Source: Halomonas halocynthiae DSM 14573 (GTDB taxonomy: Bacteria; Pseudomonadota; Gammaproteobacteria; Pseudomonadales; Halomonadaceae). Taken from it: 64,000 nucleotides of DNA. Position 1 is the first letter of the stretch, and every line of letters starts with the position of its first letter. The position numbers were made by a program, and so were the translations under genes. The notes under the pieces were generated by a model. It searched no databases. It saw only the letters and a list, made by a program, of their open reading frames with translations, and was not told the origin of the DNA. The stretch spans positions 62,001-126,000 of the forward strand of contig NZ_AUDZ01000015.1 of assembly GCF_000425725.1 (NCBI RefSeq), given 5' to 3'. Positions 37,086 to 52,697 of the stretch are shown here, piece by piece.

Positions 37086-37115
37086 AAACAGGCGGGCTCA
37101 GGCTCGCCTGTTTTG
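37086..37115 (+). terminator. Intrinsic terminator of the tRNA-Tyr/Gly/Thr unit
   Basis: Hairpin ACAGGCGGGC / GGCTCGCCTGT flanked by an A-run and TTTTGTCTTTT directly after tRNA-Thr. Confidence 0.85.
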
Positions 37116-37208
37116 TCTTTTGGTGTTGTGAGTGTGCCGAGCGTGGCTGACGTAGGTGGGTTGCGCTAGGTTGTTTGAGAAAGTGTTTGAGGGTAAGTGT
37201 TGGTAGGG

Positions 37209-37237
37209 TTGTCATCGGTGGTTAGATTCGCTATGAT
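37209..37237 (+). promoter_or_regulatory. Promoter of tRNA-Trp-secE-nusG
   Basis: TTGTCA (37209-37214), exactly 17 bp, TATGAT (37232-37237), then a GC-rich discriminator (GTCGCCCGC). Located 53 bp before tRNA-Trp in a 210-bp spacer with no other feature. Confidence 0.75.
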
Positions 37238-37289
37238 GTCGCCCGCTGTCATCGGGGTGCTTGCAAAGAGCAGTCCGTGAGAGAGATAC

Positions 37290-37365
<76 letters not shown>

Positions 37366-37430
37366 GTCTTCCCCAGACTGGTTTTATTTCATTTATGCTT
37401 CGATTGCCACGCCTTGAGGAGTCTTGTTTC

Positions 37431-37799
37431 ATGAAGCCAAACGCCGAGGTGCAAGGCTCGCGCCACGACGGTCTCAAGTGGCTGGTGGTCGTCATTCTTT
37501 TGGCGATTGCTGTGATCGGTAACGCCTGGTTCACTGATGTTGCAATCCTCTACCGCGTGCTAGGTGTTGTCGCGGTGTGTGCTATTGCTGCAGGTGTTGC
37601 GCTGGTGACTACGCGGGGCAAGGCCCTGGTAGAGCTGGCGCGCAGTGCCAAGAAAGAAATTCAGCGAGTTGTCTGGCCAACGCGCCCCGAAACTATCCAG
37701 ACGACAGCCATTGTGCTGGCGGCCATACTGGTGGTCGGCCTGATGCTGTGGGCGATCGATACGCTAATTGGCTGGTTAATGACCAGCGTTATTGGTTAG
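37431..37799 (+). CDS. secE: Preprotein translocase subunit SecE
   Basis: Essential clamp subunit of the SecYEG channel, 122 residues, three-helix form as in E. coli (127). Hydrophobic helices at about residues 16-34, 40-58 and 93-118, with the conserved cytoplasmic stretch [25 protein letters not shown] before the last helix. The ATG at 37431 is preceded by GAGGAG; the frame extending upstream runs through the tRNA and is not a start. Followed 8 nt later by nusG. Confidence 0.95.
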   Translation: MKPNAEVQGSRHDGLKWLVVVILLAIAVIGNAWFTDVAILYRVLGVVAVCAIAAGVALVTTRGKALVELARSAKKEIQRVVWPTRPETIQTTAIVLAAILVVGLMLWAIDTLIGWLMTSVIG

Positions 37800-37807
37800 G
37801 AGAGCTC

Positions 37808-38341
37808 ATGTCCAAGCGTTGGTACGTCGTACATGCCTATTCCGGGTTTGAAAAACAGGTCATGCGCTCGCTCATCGAGCGGGTAAAGATGTATGAGATG
37901 GAAGATCGCTTTGGCGAGATTCTGGTGCCGACCGAAGAAGTGGTAGAAGTGCGTGACGGCAAGCGCCGTAAGAGTGAGCGCAAGTTTTACCCCGGTTATG
38001 TGCTGGTCGAAATGGAAATGGCCGATGAAACTTGGCACCTGGTGAATGAAACGCCGCGTGTCATGGGGTTTATTGGCGGTACCAAGGAAAAGCCAGCACC
38101 GATTACGCCACGTGAGGCGGAAGGCATTCTTAGTCGTGTTAAAGATGGCGTGGATAAGCCGCGTCCCAAGACGATGTTTGAACCAGGTCAGTCGGTGCGT
38201 GTTATCGACGGGCCTTTTGCCGATTTCAACGGTGTGGTTGAGGAAGTCAACTACGATAAGAGTCGCCTTCAGGTCAGTGTGTTGATCTTTGGTCGCTCTA
38301 CACCGGTCGAGCTGGAATTTGCCCAGGTCGAAAAAGAATAG
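37808..38341 (+). CDS. nusG: Transcription termination/antitermination protein NusG
   Basis: 177 residues; the N-terminal NGN domain ([16 protein letters not shown]) binds RNA polymerase across the clamp and the C-terminal KOW domain ([21 protein letters not shown]) contacts Rho or ribosomal protein S10. The ATG at 37808 gives the standard MSKRWYVV start, with GGAGAG upstream. It sits with secE, its usual partner, and precedes the L11 operon; RNA polymerase subunits and S10 are both encoded downstream in this window. Confidence 0.97.
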   Translation: MSKRWYVVHAYSGFEKQVMRSLIERVKMYEMEDRFGEILVPTEEVVEVRDGKRRKSERKFYPGYVLVEMEMADETWHLVNETPRVMGFIGGTKEKPAPITPREAEGILSRVKDGVDKPRPKTMFEPGQSVRVIDGPFADFNGVVEEVNYDKSRLQVSVLIFGRSTPVELEFAQVEKE

Positions 38342-38380
38342 ATTATTGCTGCAGCCAGTAGTGTTAGTGGCTGCTTGAAC

Positions 38381-38406
38381 CGGGGAGCCGAAAGGCGCTA
38401 GTACCC
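38381..38406 (+). promoter_or_regulatory. Candidate L1-binding autoregulatory element before rplK
   Basis: GGGAGCC-GAAA-GGCGCTAGTACCC folds as a GNRA-capped stem with an asymmetric internal loop, like the L1 site of 23S rRNA and of L11-operon leaders. It lies just upstream of the rplK ribosome binding site (GGAG), where L1 binding would block translation. Confidence 0.65.
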
Positions 38407-38420
38407 AACTGGAGTCCATT

Positions 38421-38852
38421 ATGGCCAAGAAAGTACAGGCTTACATCAAGCTGCAAGTTGCAGCGGGTAAAGCTAATCCGAGTCCCCCCGTGGGCCCCGC
38501 GCTGGGTCAACACGGTGTTAACATCATGGAATTCTGTAAGGCGTTTAACGCTGAAACACAGGGTTTAGAGCCGGGTCTGCCGACTCCCGTGGTGATTACT
38601 GTTTATTCCGATCGTAGCTTTACTTTTATCACCAAGACGCCGCCTGCGGCAGTCCTGTTGAAAAAAGCGGCTGGAATCAAGTCCGGTTCAGGTGAGCCGA
38701 ACAAGAAGAAGGTTGGGACCGTGACCCGCGAGCAGCTCGAAGAGATCGCTAAGACCAAGGAGCCGGATTTGACGGCTGCGGATCTTGATGCTGCCGTGCG
38801 TACTATTGCCGGTAGTGCCCGTAGTATGGGCCTGAACGTGGAGGGTCTCTAA
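38421..38852 (+). CDS. rplK: 50S ribosomal protein L11
   Basis: 143 residues, full length. N-terminal domain [20 protein letters not shown] with the proline-rich turn that contacts the GTPase centre and thiostrepton site, and C-terminal rRNA-binding domain ending [10 protein letters not shown]. It forms the stalk base with 23S helices 43-44 and is needed for RelA activation. First gene of rplK-rplA; 2 nt before rplA, so the pair is translationally coupled and likely under L1 control. Confidence 0.97.
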   Translation: MAKKVQAYIKLQVAAGKANPSPPVGPALGQHGVNIMEFCKAFNAETQGLEPGLPTPVVITVYSDRSFTFITKTPPAAVLLKKAAGIKSGSGEPNKKKVGTVTREQLEEIAKTKEPDLTAADLDAAVRTIAGSARSMGLNVEGL

Positions 38853-38854
38853 TC

Positions 38855-39547
38855 ATGGCTAAGCTTTCAAAGCGTGCGAAGGTGATTCGCGAAAAAGTTG
38901 ATTCCACCAAAGCCTACAGCCTCGATGAAGCTGTTGCGCTGCTGGCTGAGCTGTCTACAGTTAAGTTCAAAGAAACTGTGGAAGTGGCGATTAACCTTGG
39001 TGTTGATCCGCGTAAATCTGACCAGGTAGTACGTGGTGCTACCGTGCTGCCCCATGGAACTGGCCGCGATGTACGCGTGGCTGTGTTTACCCAGGGCGCT
39101 AATGCTGATGCTGCCAAGGAAGCCGGTGCCGACGTGATCGGTATGGACGACCTGGCTGAGCAGGTTAAGCAGGGTCAGCTCGATTTTGACGTGGTCATTG
39201 CTTCGCCAGATGCGATGCGCGTTGTGGGTCAGCTTGGTCAGATTCTTGGTCCGCGTGGCCTGATGCCTAACCCCAAGGTTGGCACAGTGACGCCTGATGT
39301 GGCGACTGCGGTTAAGAATGCTAAAGCGGGTCAGGTGCGTTTCCGTACCGATAAGAACGGCATCATTCATACTAGCTTGGGTAAAGTTGACTTTGATGCG
39401 GCTGCGCTTCGTGGCAACTTGGATGCACTGATCGGCGACTTGAAGCGTCTTAAGCCGAGCACCTCCAAAGGTATTTATTTCAAGAAAGTCTCGTTGTCCA
39501 CTACCATGGGCCCGGGGCTGACTATCGACCATTCCTCTCTCGTCTGA
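38855..39547 (+). CDS. rplA: 50S ribosomal protein L1
   Basis: 230 residues. Signature [13 protein letters not shown] within [14 protein letters not shown] near residue 130 and the N-terminal [15 protein letters not shown]1 forms the mobile stalk at the E site and represses its own operon by binding the L11 leader; a matching leader structure is present here. Followed by a 261-nt structured leader before rplJ. Confidence 0.97.
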   Translation: MAKLSKRAKVIREKVDSTKAYSLDEAVALLAELSTVKFKETVEVAINLGVDPRKSDQVVRGATVLPHGTGRDVRVAVFTQGANADAAKEAGADVIGMDDLAEQVKQGQLDFDVVIASPDAMRVVGQLGQILGPRGLMPNPKVGTVTPDVATAVKNAKAGQVRFRTDKNGIIHTSLGKVDFDAAALRGNLDALIGDLKRLKPSTSKGIYFKKVSLSTTMGPGLTIDHSSLV

Positions 39548-39573
39548 GTAACGGTCGAAAACAGGCAGTGAAC

Positions 39574-39790
39574 TTTGCGGTCCCCGTGCAGCATTCTCTC
39601 GAGATGCCAGGGGCGGGGCACCGTCAAAGACCGCAGGTGCCGCCTTTCTAAAGAAGGGCGGCTTAATCATCCCTAGGGATGGCCTGCGCAGATGGTGTGG
39701 CCGCCAGCTATCTGGTGAGCACCATCATTAGGCTCTCTGGCTTCTGCCAGAGAGAGATGGTAACCACCGGAATCCTCAATGAGGTTCCGG
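39574..39790 (+). ncRNA. L10 (rplJ) leader RNA
   Basis: The spacer between rplA and rplJ has strong secondary structure: TGCGGTC (39576-39582) pairs with GACCGCA (39629-39635) enclosing smaller stems; GCCGCCTTT/AAGGGCGGC hairpin at 39639-39662; a perfect 9-bp CTCTCTGGC/GCCAGAGAG hairpin with TTCT loop at 39733-39754; and CCGGAA-CCTC/GAGG-TTCCGG at 39767-39790 just before the ribosome binding site. This agrees with the autoregulatory L10-L12 binding leader. Confidence 0.75.
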
Positions 39791-39808
39791 CACGAAGGAG
39801 TGATCACT

Positions 39809-40312
39809 ATGGCACTAGCACTTGAAGGCAAGAAAGCCATTGTTGCCGAAGTCAGTGAAGCGGCCAAGGATGCTCTCTCCGTCGTCGTTGCTGACTCTCG
39901 CGGCGTACCGGTCTATAAAATGGCCGAACTGCGTAAGCAGGCTCGTGAGAATGGCGTGCAGATCCGTGTTATTCGTAACACCCTAGCACGCCGCGCCCTG
40001 CAGGATACTCCTTGGGAGTGTCTGAATGAGAGCTTCGTAGGTCCGACTCTGTTGGCTTTCTCCACTGAGCACCCGGGCGCTGCTGCCCGCTTGTTCAAGG
40101 CGTTCGCCAAGGCTGAGCAGAACTTTGAAGTTAAGGCGCTGGCATACGAAGGCGAGCTCATCCCGGCTAGCGATCTGGATCGTCTGGCAACATTGCCGAC
40201 ATACGACGAAGCGATCGCCAATCTGATGTCCGTCATGAAAGAAGCATCTGCTGGCAAGCTGGTTCGCACACTGGCCGCATTGCGCGACCAGAAGCAGGAA
40301 GAGGCCGCCTGA
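39809..40312 (+). CDS. rplJ: 50S ribosomal protein L10
   Basis: 167 residues. N-terminal 23S-binding domain ([41 protein letters not shown]) and a C-terminal helix that carries the L12 dimers. The ATG at 39809 (MALALEGKK) has GGAG 9 nt upstream and matches the family start; a frame-open extension to 39779 is part of the leader hairpin. Also the translational repressor of rplJL through the leader. Confidence 0.96.
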   Translation: MALALEGKKAIVAEVSEAAKDALSVVVADSRGVPVYKMAELRKQARENGVQIRVIRNTLARRALQDTPWECLNESFVGPTLLAFSTEHPGAAARLFKAFAKAEQNFEVKALAYEGELIPASDLDRLATLPTYDEAIANLMSVMKEASAGKLVRTLAALRDQKQEEAA

Positions 40313-40400
40313 TAGGGCTGTTTGTTTCCTGTTGCCGAATCAATATTGAATCATTGAGTCATCGCGCGTCGAGGCTCCCGCAAAGTTTAGGAAAATGAAA

Positions 40401-40772
40401 ATGGCACTGACCAAAGAAGACATCATTAACGCCGTCGCTGAAATGTCTGTTATGGATGTTGCTGAGCTGATTGAAGCGATGGAAGAAAAGTTTGGCGTTT
40501 CTGCTGCCGCTGCTGTTGTTGCTGGCCCTGGTGGTGGTGACGCTGCTGCTGCAGAAGAGCAGACAGAATTTGACCTGGTGCTGACCGGCGCTGGCGAGAA
40601 GAAAGTTAACGCGATCAAGGCTGTGCGTGAAATCACTGGCCTGGGCCTGAAAGAAGCTAAAGGCTTGGTTGACGGCGCTCCTGCGACAGTTAAAGAAGCT
40701 ATGTCTAAGGAAGAAGCTGAAGAAGCAAAAGCCAAGCTGGAAGAAGCTGGCGCGAGCGTGGAGCTCAAGTAA
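40401..40772 (+). CDS. rplL: 50S ribosomal protein L7/L12
   Basis: 123 residues, acidic and Ala-rich. N-terminal dimerisation domain ([24 protein letters not shown]), flexible Ala/Gly hinge (about 36-52) and C-terminal factor-binding domain ([20 protein letters not shown]). The second of two ATGs (40401) is chosen since AGGA lies 8 nt before it but only 2 nt before the ATG at 40395. Followed by a terminator-like attenuator before rpoB. Confidence 0.96.
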   Translation: MALTKEDIINAVAEMSVMDVAELIEAMEEKFGVSAAAAVVAGPGGGDAAAAEEQTEFDLVLTGAGEKKVNAIKAVREITGLGLKEAKGLVDGAPATVKEAMSKEEAEEAKAKLEEAGASVELK

Positions 40773-40810
40773 CCCTTGTGCTCGAAGCCATGCATTGCGT
40801 GAGCTTCAAT

Positions 40811-40844
40811 GGCTGGTGGCGGGACGCCCGCTGCCGGCCTTTTT
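40811..40844 (+). terminator. Attenuator between rplL and rpoB
   Basis: A 13-bp stem (40811-40823 with 40827-40839, three G-U pairs, loop ACG) followed by TTTTT. This is 38 bp after rplL, the place where E. coli has the partial terminator that reduces rpoBC expression relative to ribosomal protein genes. A second 9-bp hairpin (CCTGATGAA/TTCATCAGG, 40927-40950) lies farther on and could be an RNase III site. Confidence 0.7.
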
Positions 40845-41000
40845 CTGTTGTTGCTAGTCGGATGCCGCTAGGCTACCGCTAGACGAATTCCGATGGCGAG
40901 CTCCTGTTGGTGACTCGCCGTCAGCGCCTGATGAAGCCGGTTTCATCAGGTGGCGCCGACATGCATCGGTCACCCATGGTGAACAAGCTGGGGAATACAG

Positions 41001-44000
41001 ATGGCTTACTCATACACTGAGAAAAAACGCATCCGCAAGGATTTTGGCAAGCTGCCGCAAGTGATGGATGTGCCTTACCTGCTGGCGATCCAGCTTGATT
41101 CCTATTATGACTTTCTCCAGCAGGACCGCTCGCCTGACGAGCGTATGGAAGTCGGGCTGCACGCGGCTTTCAAGTCCGTGTTCCCGATTGCCAGCTTCTC
41201 TGGTAATGCGGCGTTGGAGTATGTCAGCTACCGATTCGGTACGCCGGCATTCGACGTCAAGGAATGCCAGTTGCGTGGTGTAACGTATTCTGCTCCTTTA
41301 CGCGTTAAAGTCCGCCTGATCATCTATGATCGGGACTCGTCAAACAAGGCGATTAAGGATATCAAAGAGCAGGAAGTCTACATGGGGGAAATTCCCCTGA
41401 TGACTGAAAATGGTACCTTCGTAATCAATGGTACCGAACGTGTCATCGTTTCCCAGCTGCACCGTTCGCCGGGCGTGTTCTTCGACCACGATAAGGGCAA
41501 GAGCCACTCGTCCGGTAAGCTGCTGTATTCTGCGCGAGTGATTCCTTACCGCGGCTCGTGGTTGGACTTCGAGTTCGACCCCAAAGACGCGGTTTTTGTG
41601 CGTATCGACCGTCGTCGTAAACTGCCAGCGTCGGTGCTGTTGCGTGCGCTGGACATGAGTGCCGAGGAAATTCTTGGTGAGTTCTTTGATACCAGCTCTT
41701 TCCATGTCGAGAAGACAGGTTTCTCCGTGGATCTGGTGCCGTCGCGCCTACGTGGTGAAACAGCGACATTTGATATCAAAGATGCTGATGGCGGTGTGAT
41801 TGTTGAAGAAGGTCGCCGAATTACCCAGAAGCACATCCGCCAGCTCGAAAAAGCCGGGCTGAAGCGTCTTGAAGTACCGATGGAATATCTGTATGGCAAG
41901 ATCTTAGCCAAGGACCAGGTGGATGCTAAAACGGGTGAGCTGATCTGCCCGTGTAATACTGCCATCACACCTGAGGTGCTGGAGGCTCTTGCTACGGCAG
42001 GCGTTAAGCAGCTTGAGACGCTGTACACCAACGATCTCGATTGTGGGCCCTTCATTTCCGATACGCTGCGCTTGGATACCACCAATTCCAGGCTAGAGGC
42101 GTTGGTTGAAATCTATCGCATGATGCGCCCTGGCGAGCCGCCGACAAAAGAGTCTGCTGAGACACTGTTCAACAACCTGTTCTTCTCAGAAGACCGTTAC
42201 GACCTGTCTGGCGTCGGTCGCATGAAGTTCAATCGCCGTTTGCGTCGTGCAGAAGACACAGGCTCTGGGGTTCTGGATCAAGGTGATATTCTGGATGTGC
42301 TCAGAGAGCTGATCAATATTCGTAACGGCTTTGGTGAGGTCGATGATATTGATCACCTGGGCAACCGCCGCGTGCGTTGCGTTGGTGAAATGGCAGAAAA
42401 CCAGTTCCGCGTAGGGCTGGTGCGCGTTGAGCGCGCTGTGCGCGAGCGCCTGTCTATGGCTGAAAGTGAAGGCCTGATGCCCCAGGACCTGATTAACGCC
42501 AAGCCAGTGGCGGCAGCAGTCAAAGAGTTCTTTGGTTCCAGTCAGCTGTCCCAGTTCATGGATCAGAACAACCCGCTGTCTGAGGTTACCCACAAGCGGC
42601 GCGTGTCAGCACTCGGCCCAGGTGGCCTGACCCGTGAGCGTGCCGGCTTTGAAGTGCGTGACGTTCATGCCACTCACTATGGTCGTCTATGTCCGATCGA
42701 GACGCCGGAAGGCCCGAACATCGGCTTGATCAACTCGCTGGCCACTTATAGCCACACCAACAGCTACGGTTTCCTTGAGACGCCTTATCGTAAGGTGGTC
42801 GACAGTCAGGTGACCGATGACGTGGTACGTCTGTCGGCTATTGAAGAAGGCGATTACGTTATCGCCCAGGCCTCGGCCATGGTGAACGAACAGAAGCAGC
42901 TTGTTGACGACCTGGTTCAGGTGCGTCACAAGGGTGAAACCACCTTTATGCGTCCTGAGCAAGTGACGTTGATGGACGTATCGCCGCGTCAGGTAGTATC
43001 AGTCGCAGCCGCGTTGATCCCGTTCCTTGAGCACGATGATGCTAACCGCGCCCTGATGGGGGCCAACATGCAACGTCAGGCCGTGCCAACCCTGCGTGCC
43101 GACAAGCCGTTAGTCGGTACTGGAATGGAGCGCGTTGTTGCGCGTGACTCCGGTGTCTGTGCTGTGGCGCGTCGTGGTGGCGTTATCGACTCGGTAGATG
43201 CCAAACGCATTGTGGTGCGGGTCAATGAAGATGAGATCATTGGCGGTGAGGCTGGGGTAGATATCTACAACCTGACCAAGTACCTGCGTTCTAACCAAAA
43301 CACCTGTCAGAATCAGCGCCCCATTGTGCGGCCTGGTGATGATGTGGCGCGTGGTGACATTCTTGCCGATGGCCCGTCAGTAGATATGGGTGATCTGGCC
43401 TTGGGTCAGAACATGCGTATCGCCTTCATGCCGTGGAACGGCTATAACTTCGAGGATTCGATCCTACTCTCGGAGCGCGCCGTTGAAGAAGACCGCTTTA
43501 CCACTATCCATATTCAGGAACTGACGTGTGTGTCACGAGACACCAAGCTGGGCTCTGAGGAAATTACCTCGGACATTCCTAACGTTGGTGAGTCGGCTTT
43601 GTCCAATCTGGACGAGGCGGGTGTGGTTTATATTGGTGCGGAAGTCGGTCCAGGCGACATTCTGGTTGGTAAGGTGACGCCGAAAGGTGAAACCCAGCTG
43701 ACGCCGGAAGAAAAACTGCTGCGTGCCATCTTTGGTGAAAAAGCGTCTGACGTAAAAGACACATCGCTGCGTGCGCCTACAGGGATGAAGGGCACCGTTA
43801 TTGATGTTCAGGTGTTTACACGTGATGGCGTAGAAAAGGATTCGCGGGCACTGTCGATTGAGAAGATGCAGCTTGATGAGGTTCGCAGAGATCTTAACGA
43901 GACTTATCGAATTGCTGAAACTGCGACTCATGAGCGTCTGTTGCGCAACTTGGTTGACAAGCCTGTTAATGGCGGCCCAAAACTCAAGAAGGGCGATGTC

Positions 44001-45080
44001 CTGACGCATGACTACCTTGAGGCGCTGCCACATAACCAGTGGTTCAAGCTTCGCATGCAGGACGAAAGCCTTAATGAGCTGCTGGCTCAGGCTAATGAGC
44101 AGCTTGAAAATCGTCGCAAAGAAATGGAAGAGCGTTTCGAAGACAAGAAACGCAAGTTGACTCAGGGCGACGACCTAGCGCCAGGTGTGCTCAAAATCGT
44201 CAAAGTGTACCTTGCGATCAAGCGCCGTCTGCAGCCGGGCGACAAAATGGCTGGGCGTCACGGTAACAAGGGTGTTATCTCGGCAATCATGCCCGTCGAA
44301 GACATGCCGTTTGATAATAATGGCGACTCTATTGATGTCGTTCTCAACCCGCTGGGTGTTCCGTCGCGGATGAACGTGGGGCAGATTCTTGAGACTCACC
44401 TGGGGCTGGCGTCTCATGGCCTTGGTGTGAAGGTTGAGCGGTTGCTTCGCCATGAGCGTGAGCGGCAGGTTAAGGAGCTGCGTGAGTTCCTTGGCCAGGT
44501 GTATAACTCGATTGATGGTACACGCGTCGAGAACCTAGATGCTCTGGATGATGATGAAGTCATCGAGCTGGCCAAAAACCTGAAAGGCGGTGTTCCGATG
44601 GCAACGCCGGTCTTTGACGGGGCTGAGGAAAGCGAGATCAAGCAGTTGCTCAAGCTGGCTGATCTGCCGGAGTCTGGTCAGATGACCCTGTATGATGGTC
44701 GTACTGGCGAAGCCTTCGACCGGCCGGTAACCGTGGGTTATATGTACATGCTCAAGCTCAACCACTTGGTGGATGACAAGATGCACGCGCGTTCTACCGG
44801 CTCATATTCGCTTGTTACCCAACAGCCGTTGGGTGGTAAAGCGCAGTTCGGTGGCCAGCGCTTTGGTGAGATGGAGGTCTGGGCCCTGGAGGCCTACGGC
44901 GCCGCCTACACCCTTCAGGAAATGCTCACGGTCAAGTCGGATGACGTGGAAGGTCGCACCAAGATGTATAAGAGCATCGTGGACGGTGACCATGCCATGC
45001 AAGCGGGAATGCCGGAATCCTTCAACGTATTGGTGAAGGAAATCCGCTCGCTGGGCATTGACATCGAGCTGGAGGATTGA
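41001..45080 (+). CDS. rpoB: DNA-directed RNA polymerase subunit beta
   Basis: 1359 residues (E. coli 1342). Contains the rifampicin region [23 protein letters not shown] followed by [19 protein letters not shown] with no obvious resistance substitution, the universally conserved [21 protein letters not shown] and [11 protein letters not shown] motifs, and a C-terminus ([16 protein letters not shown] clamp-binding region) shared with rpoC. ATG start with GGGG upstream. Separated from rplL by 228 nt with an attenuator. Forms the catalytic core with the downstream rpoC. Confidence 0.98.
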   Translation: MAYSYTEKKRIRKDFGKLPQVMDVPYLLAIQLDSYYDFLQQDRSPDERMEVGLHAAFKSVFPIASFSGNAALEYVSYRFGTPAFDVKECQLRGVTYSAPLRVKVRLIIYDRDSSNKAIKDIKEQEVYMGEIPLMTENGTFVINGTERVIVSQLHRSPGVFFDHDKGKSHSSGKLLYSARVIPYRGSWLDFEFDPKDAVFVRIDRRRKLPASVLLRALDMSAEEILGEFFDTSSFHVEKTGFSVDLVPSRLRGETATFDIKDADGGVIVEEGRRITQKHIRQLEKAGLKRLEVPMEYLYGKILAKDQVDAKTGELICPCNTAITPEVLEALATAGVKQLETLYTNDLDCGPFISDTLRLDTTNSRLEALVEIYRMMRPGEPPTKESAETLFNNLFFSEDRYDLSGVGRMKFNRRLRRAEDTGSGVLDQGDILDVLRELINIRNGFGEVDDIDHLGNRRVRCVGEMAENQFRVGLVRVERAVRERLSMAESEGLMPQDLINAKPVAAAVKEFFGSSQLSQFMDQNNPLSEVTHKRRVSALGPGGLTRERAGFEVRDVHATHYGRLCPIETPEGPNIGLINSLATYSHTNSYGFLETPYRKVVDSQVTDDVVRLSAIEEGDYVIAQASAMVNEQKQLVDDLVQVRHKGETTFMRPEQVTLMDVSPRQVVSVAAALIPFLEHDDANRALMGANMQRQAVPTLRADKPLVGTGMERVVARDSGVCAVARRGGVIDSVDAKRIVVRVNEDEIIGGEAGVDIYNLTKYLRSNQNTCQNQRPIVRPGDDVARGDILADGPSVDMGDLALGQNMRIAFMPWNGYNFEDSILLSERAVEEDRFTTIHIQELTCVSRDTKLGSEEITSDIPNVGESALSNLDEAGVVYIGAEVGPGDILVGKVTPKGETQLTPEEKLLRAIFGEKASDVKDTSLRAPTGMKGTVIDVQVFTRDGVEKDSRALSIEKMQLDEVRRDLNETYRIAETATHERLLRNLVDKPVNGGPKLKKGDVLTHDYLEALPHNQWFKLRMQDESLNELLAQANEQLENRRKEMEERFEDKKRKLTQGDDLAPGVLKIVKVYLAIKRRLQPGDKMAGRHGNKGVISAIMPVEDMPFDNNGDSIDVVLNPLGVPSRMNVGQILETHLGLASHGLGVKVERLLRHERERQVKELREFLGQVYNSIDGTRVENLDALDDDEVIELAKNLKGGVPMATPVFDGAEESEIKQLLKLADLPESGQMTLYDGRTGEAFDRPVTVGYMYMLKLNHLVDDKMHARSTGSYSLVTQQPLGGKAQFGGQRFGEMEVWALEAYGAAYTLQEMLTVKSDDVEGRTKMYKSIVDGDHAMQAGMPESFNVLVKEIRSLGIDIELED

Positions 45081-45165
45081 GGCTGCCGTAAGGGCACTTC
45101 AAAGAATGACGGTCCGCGGGGGTGCAGGTTGCCCCCGTCACGATAACTCCGCAGCGGAGCGATCC

Positions 45166-49377
<4,212 letters not shown>

Positions 49378-49423
49378 CAACATCTGAAAGACTGGTTTAG
49401 CTCGGTGTCTTATGGCACCGGGC

Positions 49424-49452
49424 TTGACGGGCCAGGTTTCAGCCTTTAAAAT
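49424..49452 (+). promoter_or_regulatory. Promoter of the str operon (rpsL)
   Basis: TTGACG (49424-49429), 17-bp spacer, TAAAAT (49447-49452), GC-rich discriminator GCGCAGCC. An 8-bp hairpin (49400-49423) ends exactly at the -35 and may mark the end of the rpoC message. Confidence 0.75.
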
Positions 49453-49532
49453 GCGCAGCCTTTAATAGTGGGCCAGTTATATCTGCCTCGCTATTGAGGG
49501 ATATGGCAACCCATTGGAGTCAGCGATACAAC

Positions 49533-49907
49533 ATGGCAACGATTAATCAGCTCGTGCGCAAGCCGCGCAAGCGTCAGGTGACAAAGACCGACGTCCCTGC
49601 GCTTCAGGCTTGTCCGCAACGGCGCGGTGTTTGCACCCGCGTCTACACTACTACCCCGAAGAAGCCTAACTCGGCCTTGCGTAAGGTTTGCCGTGTGCGC
49701 CTGACCAACGGCTTTGAAGTGTCTTCTTATATCGGTGGTGAAGGTCACAACCTTCAGGAGCACTCCGTGGTCCTGATTCGTGGCGGCCGAGTGAAGGATC
49801 TTCCCGGTGTGCGTTATCACACCGTTCGCGGTGCTTTGGATACCTCTGGTGTTCAGAACCGTAGGCAGGGTCGTTCCAAGTACGGTACCAAGCGTCCGAA
49901 GTCCTGA
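49533..49907 (+). CDS. rpsL: 30S ribosomal protein S12
   Basis: 124 residues. Decoding-centre loops [13 protein letters not shown] (Lys42/43 region) and [13 protein letters not shown] (Lys88/Asp89 region) show wild-type residues, so no streptomycin-resistance substitution is visible. ATG at 49533 ([12 protein letters not shown]) fits the family; an earlier in-frame ATG at 49494 is leader. First gene of the str operon rpsL-rpsG-fusA-tuf. Confidence 0.97.
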   Translation: MATINQLVRKPRKRQVTKTDVPALQACPQRRGVCTRVYTTTPKKPNSALRKVCRVRLTNGFEVSSYIGGEGHNLQEHSVVLIRGGRVKDLPGVRYHTVRGALDTSGVQNRRQGRSKYGTKRPKS

Positions 49908-50027
49908 TTCAGGGTTTTGTGCGGTGGCCTATGTCTCCAGGAAGTACATATTTGATACGGTCTGATAAGAGTAAGGCTGAGCTATGTCTCAGGTTTACCT
50001 GAAGGATCCTTTAACTGAGGGCTTATC

Positions 50028-50501
50028 ATGCCTAGAAGGAAGATTGCTGCCAAACGCGAGATTTTGGCAGATCCGAAGTTCGGAAGTGAGCGTTTGGCCA
50101 AGTTCATGAACCACTTGATGATCAGTGGTAAGAAATCTGTTGCTGAGCGTATTGTCTATGGCGCGCTGGACAGGGTTGCCGAGCGTAGCAAAGATGAAGA
50201 GCCTCTAGAGATTTTTGAGCGTGCGCTGGAAGCCATTCAGCCGATGGTCGAGGTGAAATCTCGTCGTGTTGGTGGTGCTACCTACCAAGTGCCGATTGAA
50301 GTTCGCCCGTCTCGTCGTGAAGCATTGGCCATGCGTTGGATGGTAGATGCTGCTCGCCGTCGTGGTGAAAAAACGATGGAGCAGCGTCTGGCCGGTGAGG
50401 TGCTGGATGCCGCTGAAGGTAAAGGTTCGGCTGTGAAGAAGCGCGAAGACGTGCACCGCATGGCAGAAGCCAATAAGGCCTTCTCGCACTTCCGTTTCTA
50501 A
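50028..50501 (+). CDS. rpsG: 30S ribosomal protein S7
   Basis: 157 residues, [20 protein letters not shown] at the N-terminus and the beta-hairpin [14 protein letters not shown] near the mRNA exit. S7 nucleates assembly of the 30S head and in E. coli represses the str operon from the rpsL-rpsG spacer; the spacer here is 120 nt with a small CAGGT/ACCTG stem, so similar control is possible. Complete, ATG start. Confidence 0.97.
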   Translation: MPRRKIAAKREILADPKFGSERLAKFMNHLMISGKKSVAERIVYGALDRVAERSKDEEPLEIFERALEAIQPMVEVKSRRVGGATYQVPIEVRPSRREALAMRWMVDAARRRGEKTMEQRLAGEVLDAAEGKGSAVKKREDVHRMAEANKAFSHFRF

Positions 50502-50546
50502 GTGCATCGCATCTAAACGCATCGCCAACCAACGGGGAATCTTACC

Positions 50547-52667
50547 GTGGCACGCAAAACACCACTTAAGCGCTATCGTAATATCGGTATCGTCGCTCAC
50601 GTCGACGCCGGCAAGACCACCACTACAGAGCGAGTGTTGTTCTATACTGGGGTCAACCATAAGCTTGGCGAGACTCACGAGGGCGCTTCGACTACTGACT
50701 GGATGGAGCAGGAGCAGGAGCGTGGTATTACTATCACCTCTGCTGCTGTAACGACCTTCTGGAAAGGTATGAATCACCAGTTCGATGAGCACCGCATCAA
50801 CATCATCGATACGCCTGGGCACGTTGACTTTACTATCGAAGTTGAGCGTTCCTTGCGCGTGTTGGATGGTGCTGTTGTTGTACTGTGTGGATCCTCGGGT
50901 GTTCAGCCGCAGACTGAAACTGTATGGCGTCAGGCGAACAAATACGAAGTCCCGCGTATGGTCTTCGTTAACAAGATGGACCGCACCGGTGCCGACTTCT
51001 TCAACGTTGTTGCTCAGCTGAAAGATCGCTTGGGTGCCAATGCTGTGCCGCTCCAGATTAACTGGGGTACAGAAGATGAGTTCAAGGGTGTCATCGACCT
51101 GATCGAAATGAAGGCTATTTTGTGGGGCGAGAAGGATCTCGGTGTCAGCTATGAGCTGGTCGATATTCCTGCCGAGCTGCAAGAAACTGCTGAGAAGTAT
51201 CGTGAAGAGCTGGTCGAGGCTGCTGCCGAGGGCACCGACGAGCTGATGGAGAAGTACCTTGAAGAAGGTGAGCTGTCTGTTGCTGAAATCAAGGACGGTT
51301 TGCGTCGTCGCACGCTGAAGAATGAAATTGTCTTGGTCGCTTGTGGTTCTGCGTTCAAGAACAAGGGTGTTCAGGCTGTGCTGGACTGCGTGGTTGAATA
51401 CCTGCCGTCGCCCACCGAGGTTAAGGCCATCGAGGGTGAGCTGGACGACGCAGAGGGTACTGTCGAAACGCGTGAAGCTGACGACAACGCACCCTTTGCT
51501 GCCTTGGCGTTCAAAATTGCTACCGATCCCTTTGTTGGTACTTTGACGTTTGTGCGTGTGTACTCGGGCGTGCTGAAGTCGGGTGATACGGTTTACAACT
51601 CTGTTAAACAGAAGCGTGAGCGTATCGGTCGTCTGGTGCAGATGCAGGCAAACTCTCGTGTTGAGATCAAAGAGATCTTGGCAGGTGATATAGCTTCTTG
51701 TATCGGCCTGAAAGATGTCACAACAGGGGATACGCTTTGTGACATAGACAATAAGATTGTTCTAGAGCGCATGGAGTTCCCTGATCCTGTTATTTCGGTG
51801 GCGGTTGAGCCGAAATCGAAGCCGGACCAGGAGAAAATGGGTGTGGCTCTGGGCAAACTGGCTCAGGAAGATCCGTCATTCCGTGTTAAGACGGATGAAG
51901 AAACGGGTCAGACCATTATTTCCGGTATGGGTGAGCTTCACTTGGATATTCTCGTTGACCGTATGCGTCGCGAGTTTAAAGTTGAGGCGAATATCGGTAA
52001 GCCGCAAGTTGCTTACCGTGAAACCATTCGCGGCAAGGTTGAGCAAGAAGGTAAGTTCGTTCGTCAGTCGGGTGGTCGTGGTCAGTATGGTCACGTTTAT
52101 CTGCGCATTGAGCCGCTGACGGCCGAAGATAAAGGTGAAGACGAGGAGCTGACATTTAAGTTTGCTTCTGAGATCGTCGGTGGCGCCGTTCCTAAGGAAT
52201 ACGTTGGTGCTGTCGAAAAAGGTGCTTTTGAACAGCTGCAGAACGGTGTCATCGCGGGCTATCCGATGATCGACGTCAAGGTTACGCTGTACGATGGCTC
52301 CTACCACGACGTGGACTCTAACGAGACTGCGTTTAAGGTGGCTTCTTCCATGGCGATCAAGGAAGGGGCGCCTAAGGCCAAGGCCGTGTTGCTTGAGCCG
52401 GTGATGAAGGTCGAGGTTGTGACTCCCGAGGATTACATGGGTGATGTCATGGGCGACCTGAACCGTCGACGCGGTATTGTGTCGGGTATGGATGACAGTG
52501 CCATGGGTAAAGTCATTCGTGCTCGGGTTCCGTTGGCTGAGATGTTCGGTTACGCGACCGATCTGCGTTCTCAGACCCAGGGCCGCGCAAGCTACGTCAT
52601 GGAGTTTGCGGAATACGAAGAGGCGCCGAACAGCGTCGTTGAAGCCGTCATCAACCAGAACGGTTAA
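50547..52667 (+). CDS. fusA: Elongation factor G
   Basis: 706 residues, translocase GTPase. G1 is [14 protein letters not shown]3 [16 protein letters not shown]4 [10 protein letters not shown]; domains II-V follow with [13 protein letters not shown] and [19 protein letters not shown] start with GGGG upstream; 45 nt after rpsG. Bacteria with two EF-G copies also have fusB-type paralogues; this one, in the str operon, is the housekeeping copy. Confidence 0.98.
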   Translation: MARKTPLKRYRNIGIVAHVDAGKTTTTERVLFYTGVNHKLGETHEGASTTDWMEQEQERGITITSAAVTTFWKGMNHQFDEHRINIIDTPGHVDFTIEVERSLRVLDGAVVVLCGSSGVQPQTETVWRQANKYEVPRMVFVNKMDRTGADFFNVVAQLKDRLGANAVPLQINWGTEDEFKGVIDLIEMKAILWGEKDLGVSYELVDIPAELQETAEKYREELVEAAAEGTDELMEKYLEEGELSVAEIKDGLRRRTLKNEIVLVACGSAFKNKGVQAVLDCVVEYLPSPTEVKAIEGELDDAEGTVETREADDNAPFAALAFKIATDPFVGTLTFVRVYSGVLKSGDTVYNSVKQKRERIGRLVQMQANSRVEIKEILAGDIASCIGLKDVTTGDTLCDIDNKIVLERMEFPDPVISVAVEPKSKPDQEKMGVALGKLAQEDPSFRVKTDEETGQTIISGMGELHLDILVDRMRREFKVEANIGKPQVAYRETIRGKVEQEGKFVRQSGGRGQYGHVYLRIEPLTAEDKGEDEELTFKFASEIVGGAVPKEYVGAVEKGAFEQLQNGVIAGYPMIDVKVTLYDGSYHDVDSNETAFKVASSMAIKEGAPKAKAVLLEPVMKVEVVTPEDYMGDVMGDLNRRRGIVSGMDDSAMGKVIRARVPLAEMFGYATDLRSQTQGRASYVMEFAEYEEAPNSVVEAVINQNG

Positions 52668-52697
52668 CCGTTTAGCTAACGTAAAGAGGTCATAGCA

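Noticed and set aside
39669..39680. ATCCCTAGGGAT 12-bp perfect palindrome in the L10 leader
   Set aside because: Probably part of the leader RNA fold; too short and without a second copy to call an operator.
42540..42680. Search for rifampicin-resistance substitutions in rpoB (and streptomycin sites in rpsL)
   Set aside because: The rifampicin region and the S12 Lys loops read as wild type.
50205..51182. 325-codon minus-strand frame across rpsG/fusA
   Set aside because: Antisense shadow of conserved genes with no domain-like sequence.
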